From the IMG/VR virus record IMGVR_UViG_3300036846_000846, positions 1-22,318 of that record: a stretch of 22,318 bases of DNA; one strand, written 5' to 3'. Below, piece by piece: positions 15,247-21,342 of the stretch. The notes under the pieces were generated by a model that saw only the letters and a list, made by a program, of their open reading frames with translations, made no database searches and was not told the DNA's origin. Made by a program: the position numbers and the translations under genes. Origin of the DNA: a virus. How positions within the stretch are numbered: the first letter of the stretch is position 1; every line of letters starts with the position of its first letter.

Positions 15247-15598
15247 CCGGAACTACAGCAACATCAAACGGCTGGACCCGCTCAATATCGACGGCCGCCT
15301 GTACGAGCAGGTGTCGAAGCTGCTCGATCAACTGCAGGACCCGTCGGTCACGATCCGTGAACGCTACATGTCGCTGGCGGCGATCGCCCGCATCCGCATC
15401 TCATACGTCAAACTCTCAGACGGAGAGGCCCCCAATGCCGGAGCCACAGTTAGAAAATACACCGCCGCGTTCGCGGCCAATGCAGCTGGTGGCCGAGCAA
15501 GAATTTCCCGACGAAATGCTGCCCATGCCGCCGCCGATACCGACCGCGACCCCGTCGAGGACGAGATCGACCGAGAGCTCGGCGGCGAGTCGGCCTGA
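15230..15598 (+). CDS. Hypothetical small protein with helical N-terminus (122 aa)
   Basis: 122 residues. ATG 15230 lies 17 bases inside the previous gene and is preceded by a GAGGG SD. The first 70 residues form a credible small helical domain (INRNYSNIKRLDPLNIDGRL, YEQVSKLLDQLQDPSVTIRE). From about 73 the sequence becomes Ala/Arg-rich and then acidic. That part overlaps the next gene in a different frame. No family recognized; might be a late regulator or structural protein. Confidence 0.6.
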   Translation: MTARINRNYSNIKRLDPLNIDGRLYEQVSKLLDQLQDPSVTIRERYMSLAAIARIRISYVKLSDGEAPNAGATVRKYTAAFAANAAGGRARISRRNAAHAAADTDRDPVEDEIDRELGGESA

Positions 15599-15818
15599 AA
15601 ACCTCGCCTATCGGGCCGCTGTGTTAGGGGCGATCAACGTCCTGGTGCGCGTCCTGGCGGTGCGGGTCATCCTGCTCGTGACCCTGGCCGGCAGCATTGC
15701 CCTCACCGCCCTGTGTCTGCAGAACCCTGACCCCTACCGGTTAACCGCCTTGGCGATCTATTGCTGCAGCGCGGTAGTCCCCATGATCGTGATGTCCCTG
15801 CGGCGACCGCCGGGGTAA
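15435..15818 (+). CDS. Two-helix membrane protein, holin candidate, overlapping previous gene
   Basis: 127 residues starting at ATG 15435, with a good SD (GGAGAGG) about seven bases upstream; in-frame upstream Met at 15357 lacks this. First about 55 residues are Pro/Glu/Met-rich and polar. Two membrane helices follow: about 69-91 (VLVRVLAVRVILLVTLAGSI) and about 101-119 (LTALAIYCCSAVVPMIVMSL), then a short basic tail (RRPPG). 164 bases overlap the previous gene in another frame. As the last gene of the late operon, next to no lysin, it could be a holin or a membrane anchor. The overlap makes both genes worth confirming. Confidence 0.6.
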   Translation: MPEPQLENTPPRSRPMQLVAEQEFPDEMLPMPPPIPTATPSRTRSTESSAASRPENLAYRAAVLGAINVLVRVLAVRVILLVTLAGSIALTALCLQNPDPYRLTALAIYCCSAVVPMIVMSLRRPPG

Positions 15819-15836
15819 GCGAAAACCGGTTTTCGC
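15819..15836. repeat. Perfect 18-bp palindrome
   Basis: GCGAAAACCGGTTTTCGC at 15819-15836 is its own reverse complement; as RNA it can form a 7-bp stem with a CCGG loop. It begins one base after the stop of the last rightward gene. Either a terminator element or a binding site. Confidence 0.8.
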
Positions 15837-15854
15837 AGTTTTCGCAGTTTTCGC
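15828..15854. repeat. Three 9-bp direct repeats (TTTTCGC core)
   Basis: The right arm of the palindrome is followed by two more copies of the same unit: GGTTTTCGC, AGTTTTCGC, AGTTTTCGC (TTTTCGC at 15830-15836, 15839-15845 and 15848-15854). Any of the copies could pair with the GCGAAAA arm, giving alternative hairpins. Purpose unknown. Confidence 0.8.
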
Positions 15855-15888
15855 ACCCGTAGGAAGCCCGTGGACGCGCCTTGCGCCT

Positions 15889-15915
15889 GGGGGGCTACAG
15901 GGGTAGCGGCCCCCC
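15889..15915. terminator. Strong hairpin between convergent operons, probable terminator
   Basis: GGGGGGCTAC (15889-15898), loop AGGG, then GTAGC, a GG bulge, and CCCCCC (to 15915): about ten GC-rich pairs. It lies between the rightward late operon (ends 15818) and the leftward operon (ends 15977). There is no long T-run, so intrinsic termination is inferred from stem strength and position only. Confidence 0.55.
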
Positions 15916-15976
15916 TTCAAACGCTCACCGGCGGCCACACGGCCGCGCCTCCCGCCGCTTCCTGGAAAGACCTAGC

Positions 15977-16309
15977 CTAGGGCCGGTTGCAGCGCCAAGA
16001 TTGCCAGCCGTCGCGCCGGTAGTGGGTGCGGCCCCGCGCGCCGCAGACCGGGTCGATCGCCCGCTTTGCATAAACCGGGGGTGCTTCTGCATAAACCGGG
16101 GGTGTCGCTGCATAAACCGGCGCCCGGTAGGTCTCGGTCTTGACCCGCTTGAACCATTCGGGGACGTCGGAGACGGGCCCGAACCGCGTCACCTCGTCGA
16201 CGACCGGGCGCGGGCGCGGCAGCGGCACGGGCTCCAGCGCGGGCGCGGGCTGCAGGACCACAGTCACGATGGCGGCCACAGCGACACTCGAGATAACCGC
16301 AAACTTCAT
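15977..16309 (-). CDS. Secreted small protein with PVYA repeats
   Basis: 110 residues. N-terminus MKFAVISSVAVAAIVTVVLQ then PAPALE is a Sec signal peptide or N-terminal anchor. The middle is Pro/Val-rich with a 7-residue repeat (PVYAATP, PVYAEAP, PVYAKRA) encoded by a 21-bp DNA repeat. The C-terminus has two Cys (CGARGRTHYRRDGWQSWRC), likely a disulfide in the periplasm, and is basic. It is the last gene of the leftward operon; its ATG overlaps the preceding stop by four bases. Might modify the envelope. No family recognized. Confidence 0.7.
   Translation of the reverse strand: MKFAVISSVAVAAIVTVVLQPAPALEPVPLPRPRPVVDEVTRFGPVSDVPEWFKRVKTETYRAPVYAATPPVYAEAPPVYAKRAIDPVCGARGRTHYRRDGWQSWRCNRP
16068..16120. 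repeat. 21-bp tandem repeat encoding PVYA motif
   Basis: GCATAAACCGG recurs at 16068, 16089 and 16110, a strict 21-base period. The repeat lies inside a coding region on the minus strand and keeps its frame (7 residues per unit), so it is a protein repeat and not a CRISPR. Confidence 0.85.
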
Positions 16310-16887
16310 GGTTCGTGGCCCGATAGCAGCGCATCGGCATAGGCCTCGGGCGAATACCCCCTATCGTAGTCCTGATCGCGAAGACGGCGGAGGCCTTCCC
16401 GCAGCCGATGGTCATGCGCATTGAGTTCTTCCATCAGTCGCAAGCACGTCTGCGGGACGAAGAACGCTGGCCGCCCGCCGACCGGGTCTTCCCAATAGTT
16501 CTGCTGCTTGCCGTCGCCAGCGAGTATCCAACCGCGCAAGGTCACGTTTGGTAGATCGTGCACGATCGCGAGCACGAACGGACTAGCATCGTCGTCTTCG
16601 GGGTGTAAGATCAGTCTACGGTCGGATCGACTGCAGGCGCGGACCTGCACTTTCCCGCCGACATCGACGGCCTTGAAGTCGCCGATCGCACCGGCCCAAA
16701 ATAAATTGCAGTGCTTCGCGACCGCCATTTCTCCAAGGCATCCAATCCATTGGATTTCGTAGGAGCCTTCGCCGTTCTCTGCGCCGAACCGTGGCTTCCG
16801 TCGGTCGCGGATGTTCGCAATTATCCGCATCGCGGCAACGCTCGAGCACAGATATATTTCAGGCCAAGTGAGCGACACGATGGTCAT
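16306..16887 (-). CDS. PD-(D/E)XK-like nuclease-fold protein with altered active site
   Basis: 193 residues from ATG 16887, which overlaps the previous stop (ATGA). A GCLGEMAVAK helix (E53) leads to GDFKAVDVGGKVQVR (D70, D75, then Q81 and R83), and then strands LILHPEDDD and SPFVLAIVHD, and GWILAGDGK. This matches the order of an Holliday-junction-resolvase-like or phage nuclease fold: E in the first helix, D before a beta turn, then E/QxK. Here the usual ExK is QVR, and I recall related phage proteins with EVR. Loss of the acid may mean altered chemistry or none. Part of the recombination operon. Moderate confidence in fold, low in activity. Confidence 0.5.
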   Translation of the reverse strand: MTIVSLTWPEIYLCSSVAAMRIIANIRDRRKPRFGAENGEGSYEIQWIGCLGEMAVAKHCNLFWAGAIGDFKAVDVGGKVQVRACSRSDRRLILHPEDDDASPFVLAIVHDLPNVTLRGWILAGDGKQQNYWEDPVGGRPAFFVPQTCLRLMEELNAHDHRLREGLRRLRDQDYDRGYSPEAYADALLSGHEP

Positions 16888-17075
16888 TGCTTGTGTCCGC
16901 GCGCATGATTCAGCAGGCTCAGAATGTTGCCGGGATGCGTCGCGTCCGCCTTGGCAAGGTGCCACATGTCGCCGCAGTGCGGGCACTCGACCAGCCACTT
17001 GTCGGGTTGGCGCGGCGCCGTCTCGACCGTGAAGTATTTGAGAATCGACGCATGTGCGAGGTCGTCGGGCGACAT
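16884..17075 (-). CDS. Small zinc-binding protein (C2H2-like, 63 aa)
   Basis: 63 residues from ATG 17075, chosen over the upstream TTG because a GAGGGG SD stands seven bases before it. Contains CPHCGDMWHL followed by LLNHARGHK: a CxxC pair and a His pair at a spacing fit for zinc. N-terminus MSPDDLAHASILKYF is short and helical. Probably a DNA- or protein-binding zinc module. Coupled to the next gene by a 4-base overlap. Confidence 0.65.
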   Translation of the reverse strand: MSPDDLAHASILKYFTVETAPRQPDKWLVECPHCGDMWHLAKADATHPGNILSLLNHARGHKQ

Positions 17076-17086
17076 ATGTGATCCCC

Positions 17087-17383
17087 TCAATTTACGTTGG
17101 GTGGGTCTACCAACTCGGTGGTCATTTCCATCTTGATGCCGGTCAGGCAGGCGATGATCTGGGCATGAGCTTCGAAGGCCAGGAGGCGCACCTGCGGATC
17201 CTCGATGCCTTTGAGAGAAGCCCCCGCCAGACGGCTGGCCAGCATTCCCACCAGCCGGACCGGCAAGTGCTCCGCTTCGATCAACCGCACCACCTTTTCC
17301 AGCGTTGCCTCGAGCAGCTTCATGTCGGTGGTGAATTCCTTCACCAACTCCTTGACCGTCTCATCGAAAGGTTTGTTGGTCAT
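17087..17383 (-). CDS. Small helical hypothetical protein (98 aa)
   Basis: 98 residues from ATG 17383, an ATGA overlap with the upstream gene's stop; the longer in-frame version would run through that gene. Nearly all helical, charged: FDETVKELVKEFTTDMKLLE then KVVRLIEAEHLPVRLVGML. No family recognized. Position in the ERF/YqaJ operon suggests an accessory protein. Confidence 0.65.
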   Translation of the reverse strand: MTNKPFDETVKELVKEFTTDMKLLEATLEKVVRLIEAEHLPVRLVGMLASRLAGASLKGIEDPQVRLLAFEAHAQIIACLTGIKMEMTTELVDPPNVN

Positions 17384-17745
17384 TTTGGACCTACCAGTAA
17401 TGCGGGTGGGACCGCTGACTGCGGCCCGATCGGCCGCCACAGATGCAGGCAATTGGGGTGGCAGTTGACGTATTCCGACTTGGGTGGATGAAACTGCATC
17501 ACAAGCTCCTCCTCGTCCCAGAAACAGTTCTTGACGAAGCACATCTCGGCCCAATTGGGCGTGCGGTTGGGCAGCGATACGCTGACATGCTCCCAGCCTA
17601 GGTCGTCGCTGGCGATGATCCTCAGTACCCTCCCGTGCGGCCCCAACAGCTGAAACGCCCCGTTGCAGCCATACGTGCTGTCGCTGCCGAGATCGCCATC
17701 ACGCAGGCGGCCCCGCTCGACATCATCAGGTAGGCGTTTTCGCAT
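17380..17745 (-). CDS. DUF7694-type conserved phage protein
   Basis: 121 residues. Carries the pattern I know from a common phage family of unknown function (DUF7694): DLGWEHVSVS, RTPNWAEMCFVKNCFWDEEE, QFHPPKSEYVN, HPNCLHLWRP, and PPALLVG at the end. SD GGAG precedes the ATG. The function is not known; these proteins occur widely in phages with ERF or recombination modules. The His, Cys and acidic residues in the core could bind a metal, but that is a guess. Confidence 0.75.
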   Translation of the reverse strand: MRKRLPDDVERGRLRDGDLGSDSTYGCNGAFQLLGPHGRVLRIIASDDLGWEHVSVSLPNRTPNWAEMCFVKNCFWDEEELVMQFHPPKSEYVNCHPNCLHLWRPIGPQSAVPPALLVGPK

Positions 17746-17753
17746 GTCCGCTC

Positions 17754-17993
17754 CTAGTTCAGCACCGTGGTGGAGTCCTGGGCGCGGACGATCTTCGGCG
17801 AGGCCTTCATCAAATCGCCGACCAGGATCGACAATGTTTCATCGGAAGTATCTTGCAGGTACATAGCTTTGATCATCAAGATCGAGCCCACCAGTGCGAC
17901 CAAACCCTCCATCGGGTTTTTGCTGCGTGCTCGAACCAAACTGCAGATGTCCGTCACAAGATCGGCATCGATCTCGAATGTCACCTCCGCCAT
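17754..17993 (-). CDS. Small hypothetical protein (79 aa)
   Basis: 79 residues with strong SD (GAGGAGG) before ATG 17993. Acidic N-terminus (MAEVTFEIDADLVTDICSLV), a hydrophobic helix near 32-45 (LVALVGSILMIKAMYL), then a soluble helical tail. The helix is probably buried rather than membrane-spanning. No family recognized. Confidence 0.65.
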   Translation of the reverse strand: MAEVTFEIDADLVTDICSLVRARSKNPMEGLVALVGSILMIKAMYLQDTSDETLSILVGDLMKASPKIVRAQDSTTVLN

Positions 17994-18008
17994 GTGATCC
18001 TCCTCGCT

Positions 18009-18656
18009 TTAGCCGATAAGTCTTCGCAAAGTCGCCTCGCCCGCGTCCACTTCAGCCAGGAATGTCTCAAGCCGCGTCCGCAGCAGATCAATGATGCGAT
18101 TGTTGCGCTCGCAAACCATGTAGTAAGGCGGAAAATCCGGGTGGTAGGAGTAGAAGTGGACGAGGTCGAACTGCCCCACCAGCATCTGGCCCTGCACCTG
18201 GATCACGTAGGAGTCACCCGGGCCATCCAACAAATATCCGACATGGGTCCACGGCGCCGGGCATTTGATCTCGACAGCTTCGCTGGCTAGATTGGGATTG
18301 TCGGTCCTGATGATCCGATCCGGACTGCTGCCCACCTTGCCGTCATCGCTGGTGATAAAACCTCCCGGCTCGAGCGTCATGCGGCGGCCGAAGGTGTCGC
18401 GCTGCCGGCGCAGAAAGTGCTTGACGGCCTCACCTTCCAGCTTGGTGCCGCGGCGCATCCACTCGGTCGGCTTGACGCGACCGAGGTCCTGCTTGATCAC
18501 CCGCTCCGCCAAGAGTTCATTACGGTAGTCGTGCCGCTGCTCGGACAGCGCCCCGCCTTTGGTCATGATCCGGTGGAATTGGCTCGTGGTTGGAATGCCA
18601 AGACGCTTCTCCAGCCATTCCGGGGAGCCCTGCTCGAGGTCCCACTTTACGCTCAT
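18009..18656 (-). CDS. YqaJ-type viral exonuclease (lambda-exonuclease-like)
   Basis: 215 residues with SD GAGGAG. Has the YqaJ order: GSPEWLEKRLGIPTTSQF at the N-terminus, RRGTKLEGEAV (E74/E76), GSSPDRI (D113), VEIKCP (E129-x-K131), and YVIQVQGQMLV (Gln motif). These are the PD-(D/E)XK metal and substrate residues of lambda-exonuclease-type enzymes that resect 5' strands of double-stranded DNA. The product is a 3' single-strand for the annealing protein. Encoded with the ERF protein in the same operon, it forms the usual two-component recombinase. Start confirmed by overlap with the upstream stop. Confidence 0.9.
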   Translation of the reverse strand: MSVKWDLEQGSPEWLEKRLGIPTTSQFHRIMTKGGALSEQRHDYRNELLAERVIKQDLGRVKPTEWMRRGTKLEGEAVKHFLRRQRDTFGRRMTLEPGGFITSDDGKVGSSPDRIIRTDNPNLASEAVEIKCPAPWTHVGYLLDGPGDSYVIQVQGQMLVGQFDLVHFYSYHPDFPPYYMVCERNNRIIDLLRTRLETFLAEVDAGEATLRRLIG

Positions 18657-18859
18657 TGCTCCTCCTCTGGGATTTTGACGCCATCGATCAGCCTTTCGAG
18701 CGTGCGCTTGACGGCGCGCAGCCTGTCCATGTGATATTCGGCCACGGACGCCCGCATTTTTCCGACAGATATCTGATGGGCGTAGACCCTCTGTCGCAGC
18801 GTCAGTTCGCGCTCAACCTCCTCTAGCTGGGCGCGAAGAGAGATTTTCCTTTCGCTCAT
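18653..18859 (-). CDS. Small coiled-coil protein between ERF and YqaJ
   Basis: 68 residues, charged and helical throughout (ISLRAQLEEVERELTLRQRV then MDRLRAVKRTLERLIDGV), a probable coiled coil. It overlaps both neighbours by four bases, so it is co-translated with the two recombination proteins and may regulate or bridge them. No family recognized. Confidence 0.65.
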   Translation of the reverse strand: MSERKISLRAQLEEVERELTLRQRVYAHQISVGKMRASVAEYHMDRLRAVKRTLERLIDGVKIPEEEQ

Positions 18860-19644
18860 TTTTTTTCCTTGCCGACGTCAGCCTTTGCTGCTGCTTCAGC
18901 CTTTGCTCCTTCCAGCTTGGCTTTTCGTTCATTGTAGGCCAGCACCAACTCGGTTTTGTCGGCGGGAAACAGGTCCATTTTCAGCAACTCATCGCCGATC
19001 TTTTTCAACGCCGCCAGCGTTTCGCAGGCGTTCATCTCCGCGATTTTGGCGTCCACGTTGATCTGCTCCGGTTCCGGCGTATGCTCCGGCCCCGGGCGCA
19101 CCCGGTCGCCCGCAAACTCTTCATCCTCGGCCTCGGCCAGATTGAAAATCATCTTGAGCAGCGCACGCCTACCGTAGGTCACCGCTGCAATGCTGGCATG
19201 GGTTGGGGTCATCATTTGCCGCCCGGCGATGCCGGTGGTCACCACCGGAATCCACTTCTCGCGTCTGCGGGTCTCGGCGCCGCACGAGACGTAGGCGACC
19301 AGCCTCAACCAATCCGGCCGATCAGAGGGCGTCTCGTCGTTGAATTCCACGCTGAAACCGCATTCGGTGTAGATCGGACGAATCGCTTCATCGAGCGCAG
19401 CCAACGAGGCGTATCGGGATCTGGTCTGTGTGTTCGCGCTGTCCTTGCTGATCGTCGTCATATGGGACTGCGCCAAGGACATCTGCTCGTTATAGTGGGT
19501 CGCAGCCGCCCGCCGATCCCACTCCTCCTGCAGCGCCAGCAGTTTCGCCAGCTTGTCGACGTCGAGGTCTTTGACCGCGGCGACCTTGGCGATAACGTCA
19601 TGGTAATCGCGCGTCACCACCGCCGTTTGGTTCGTGGCAGGCAT
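18856..19644 (-). CDS. ERF-family single-strand DNA annealing protein
   Basis: 262 residues from ATG 19644 (an AAAGGG element lies nine bases upstream; an in-frame Met at 19689 would place the start in the divergent control region). ERF hallmarks: helical N-terminus, SKDSANTQTRSRYASLAALD then EAIRPI with the YASLxxLxexIRP core (about 85-100), WIPVVTTG and GRRALLKMIFNLAEAEDEE (about 175-195). ERF proteins anneal complementary single strands and pair with YqaJ/lambda-exonuclease partners. The C-terminal 50 residues are Lys/Ala/Glu-rich. First gene of the leftward operon, transcribed from the 62-bp region shared with the HTH gene. Confidence 0.9.
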   Translation of the reverse strand: MPATNQTAVVTRDYHDVIAKVAAVKDLDVDKLAKLLALQEEWDRRAAATHYNEQMSLAQSHMTTISKDSANTQTRSRYASLAALDEAIRPIYTECGFSVEFNDETPSDRPDWLRLVAYVSCGAETRRREKWIPVVTTGIAGRQMMTPTHASIAAVTYGRRALLKMIFNLAEAEDEEFAGDRVRPGPEHTPEPEQINVDAKIAEMNACETLAALKKIGDELLKMDLFPADKTELVLAYNERKAKLEGAKAEAAAKADVGKEKK

Positions 19645-19706
19645 TGTGCATGACCCTTTCAGTGTGTATAGTAATAAGACAACGACCATATTTAAATGGA
19701 CACACG
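19645..19706. promoter_or_regulatory. Divergent control region with nested inverted repeats
   Basis: Sits between the leftward ERF operon and the rightward HTH gene. It holds a palindrome, CCAT-ATTTAA-ATGG (19686-19699), inside an outer pair GTGTGT (19662-19667) and ACACAC (19700-19705). It is AT-rich, with TATAC-like hexamers on the minus strand (around 19667-19671). The palindrome sits where a repressor bound would block both promoters. Binding by the adjacent HTH protein is inferred; no strict -35/-10 pair is clear. Confidence 0.5.
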
Positions 19707-19967
19707 ATGAATGTCAATAGCGCATCGAACCGGACCTTCAAGGCGACAAATTCAATTCTGTCCAAGGTAAAGGCTCGCAGGCGCGAGGAACTTGGCAAGA
19801 TCATCGCCATGACCGGCGCAACGGTGACGGAGCGCGCCCGCAACCTCGGGGTCGCAAGGCAGTCCATTTACGATTGGCTTAACGGAAGGACTTGGCCCAA
19901 CAAAACCACAGCAAACAAAATCTCCAAATTAACCGGAGTTCCTGTCGAAGAGATCAGGCCACTCTAG
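19707..19967 (+). CDS. Cro/CI-like HTH transcriptional regulator
   Basis: 86 residues from ATG 19707; an in-frame start at 19644 would be read from inside the divergent region. Basic N-terminus (residues 9-30: FKATNSILSKVKARRREELG), then a helix-turn-helix at about 39-60: TVTERARNLGVARQSIYDWL, with a short third helix (NKTTANKISKLTGVPVEEI). Small size and location beside a divergent operator suggest a Cro- or CI-like regulator of the early operons. No dimerization or LexA-type cleavage domain is present. SD is weak (TGGA). Confidence 0.8.
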   Translation: MNVNSASNRTFKATNSILSKVKARRREELGKIIAMTGATVTERARNLGVARQSIYDWLNGRTWPNKTTANKISKLTGVPVEEIRPL

Positions 19968-19983
19968 ATGAAAGGAAAACTAC

Positions 19984-20439
19984 GTGACTGACTACAACCA
20001 GATGCTCAGAGAGGAAATCAACAGGATCGAGCCGCCATCGCTACGTGAGATGGTTCTTACCGGGCGACGGCCGCCTGATCTACCCGAGGAGAAGTTGCCC
20101 GGCGTCGGCAGATCGGCGCGGCTGTCCGAGGTGACCCCGGACAGTGGAGCTCTGCAACTCGCCACCAAGGTCACCGAGAAGATTGACGAATCCACCAAGT
20201 ACATCGTCCACGAGCTCGACCAGCTGATTGAGGAGATTCAGGCGATCAAACAACAGGTGATGGTTGATGCAGATTGGGTTAAGCGCGCGGTCCAGGGCCA
20301 CCTGGAACTTGGCGCCGAGGCGCTCGGGTTCACGACCAAGGTCCGCCAGCGGCTGAATAACCTGCACCGGCCAGCGGCTAACGAATACCCCAGAGAGGCG
20401 TCTGGTACGGCTCGCAAGGCCCCCAGCGGTCCGTTATAG
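19984..20439 (+). CDS. Hypothetical helical protein, GTG start (151 aa)
   Basis: 151 residues, starting at GTG 19984 after AAGGAAAA. Polar Pro/Glu-rich first third, then a long charged helical stretch (ATKVTEKIDESTKYIVHELD, QLIEEIQAIKQQVMVDADWV) and a basic C-terminus. Possible coiled coil. Follows the regulator with 16 bases between. No family recognized. Confidence 0.65.
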   Translation: MTDYNQMLREEINRIEPPSLREMVLTGRRPPDLPEEKLPGVGRSARLSEVTPDSGALQLATKVTEKIDESTKYIVHELDQLIEEIQAIKQQVMVDADWVKRAVQGHLELGAEALGFTTKVRQRLNNLHRPAANEYPREASGTARKAPSGPL

Positions 20440-20649
20440 GGCGGACCCTCCGCGCAAGCGGGTGAAGCGGTGCTCAAGCACGCGCCTCGCTAATATTGGT
20501 TGCCGTCGGCGGAGTCCCTCCAGCCGGCGGTGTCGGTTGGTGCGTCGAAAGACGGGAAGACGGAGCCGCTGGATACCTCACGAAGTAGGGCTACGGCCTT
20601 GCGGATGGTTCAGATGCCAGCCACCAACTGAATTTCTTTGGAGATTAAA
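20440..20649 (+). other. 210-nt gap with stable hairpins, no credible gene
   Basis: No gene has good support here; a 63-residue Arg-rich ORF is probably spurious. Visible structure: GGTCCG with CGGACC across the end of the previous gene (20428-20433 / 20442-20447), GTGCTcaAGCAC (20472-20483), and a hairpin pairing CGGCGGAG with CTCCaGCCG (20507-20526). No tRNA cloverleaf or long T-run. It could hold a terminator, a leader RNA or a promoter for the next operon; none can be proved. Confidence 0.4.
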
Positions 20650-20778
20650 ATGAACTGGATCGAGTGGATGTTGGTGGGAGCGGTGTTCGGGTTTGGCACC
20701 GGGCTGCTGACCGGGTGCCTGATGGTGATCCTGTCGGAGAACCTGATTGAAGGCCGCAAGTGGTGGAGGATCTGGTGA
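20650..20778 (+). CDS. Tiny single-helix membrane protein (42 aa)
   Basis: 42 residues with SD GGAG before ATG 20650. One membrane helix at about 7-29 (MLVGAVFGFGTGLLTGCLMV then IL), then charged SENLIEGRKWW. Basic/aromatic end (RKWWRIW) favours an N-out or N-in orientation by the positive-inside rule. The stop overlaps the next start (GTGA). It may be a toxin-like, holin-like or envelope-modifying early protein; no family recognized. Confidence 0.65.
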   Translation: MNWIEWMLVGAVFGFGTGLLTGCLMVILSENLIEGRKWWRIW

Positions 20779-21044
20779 ATAAACGACTTGGCGATGCGCC
20801 TATCGACCCGGAATACCACAAGCTTATGAACCGGGTGGCTGTCGCGCTTGATGAGATGTTCAACGGCGAGGCGCACGGCGCCGATCGTAAGGTTGGCTTC
20901 GTGCTGCTGGTATTCCCATTCGGTGAGAAGGAGGGCCGCTGCAATTACATCTCAAACGGCGCCGACCGGCGCGACATCGTCACGTTGTTCAAAGAGCAGA
21001 TCAAACGCTTCGAAGGACAGCCGGGTATATCCGGACACGCATGA
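20775..21044 (+). CDS. Conserved phage hypothetical protein (89 aa)
   Basis: 89 residues. GTG 20775 is chosen because it overlaps the upstream stop (GTGA) and follows GGAGG by five bases; GTGs at 20760 and 20763 are alternatives in the same frame. Contains a pattern I recall as common in small phage proteins: YISNGADRRDIVTLFKEQIK then FEGQPGISG. Function unknown. A core strand (VGFVLLVFPFG) suggests a small alpha/beta fold. Confidence 0.65.
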   Translation: MNKRLGDAPIDPEYHKLMNRVAVALDEMFNGEAHGADRKVGFVLLVFPFGEKEGRCNYISNGADRRDIVTLFKEQIKRFEGQPGISGHA

Positions 21045-21178
21045 TCGACTTCATCAAAAAGTTGCTGGCGGCTTATGTTCTCGTCGGCCTCTGCGTCATG
21101 GCGGCGGGCTTCGCTATCATCGGCACCATGGCTTGGTGGCCGCTGCTCAAGGTTTCCTGGAGATACTGGTTCGGATGA
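21041..21178 (+). CDS. Tiny single-helix membrane protein (45 aa)
   Basis: 45 residues, ATGA overlap with the previous gene. One hydrophobic segment at about 9-31 (LLAAYVLVGLCVMAAGFAII), preceded by IDFIKK and followed by an aromatic, basic tail (TMAWWPLLKVSWRYWFG). Second small membrane protein of this operon. Function unknown. Confidence 0.65.
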   Translation: MIDFIKKLLAAYVLVGLCVMAAGFAIIGTMAWWPLLKVSWRYWFG

Positions 21179-21342
21179 GCATCCCTGGATACGACGCTTG
21201 GAAGCTGGCTTCCCCGCCCGGCTACGATTATGTGCCGGAGTGCTCGGCTTGTGATGATGCCGGCTGCCCGCAGTGCTGCGAGACCTCGCCGATGACGGAA
21301 GACGACCTAATCGAGATTATTCAACAGGAGATGAGTAGATGA
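21175..21342 (+). CDS. Small Cys-rich protein (55 aa)
   Basis: 55 residues from the ATG that overlaps the previous stop; an in-frame frame-extension back to 20848 crosses another gene. Central CSACDDAGCPQCC has five Cys arranged as CxxC pairs and could bind zinc. N-terminus is short with PGYD repeats, C-terminus acidic helix (EDDLIEIIQQEMSR). Possibly a small zinc-ribbon-like phage protein. Stop overlaps the next ATG (ATGA). Confidence 0.6.
   Translation: MSIPGYDAWKLASPPGYDYVPECSACDDAGCPQCCETSPMTEDDLIEIIQQEMSR

Noticed and set aside
16068-16120. CRISPR-like short repeat array
   Set aside because: Three 21-bp units in direct tandem, in-frame within a coding region and with no spacers; it is a protein repeat.
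20600-20640. tRNA-like end (GGTTCAGAT then CCACCA)
   Set aside because: The flanking arms do not pair as a T stem or acceptor stem, so no cloverleaf can be drawn.
20462-20653. 63-aa Arg/Ser-rich ORF in the gap before the membrane protein
   Set aside because: No SD, runs past the SD and start of the credible 42-aa gene, and composition resembles a shadow frame.
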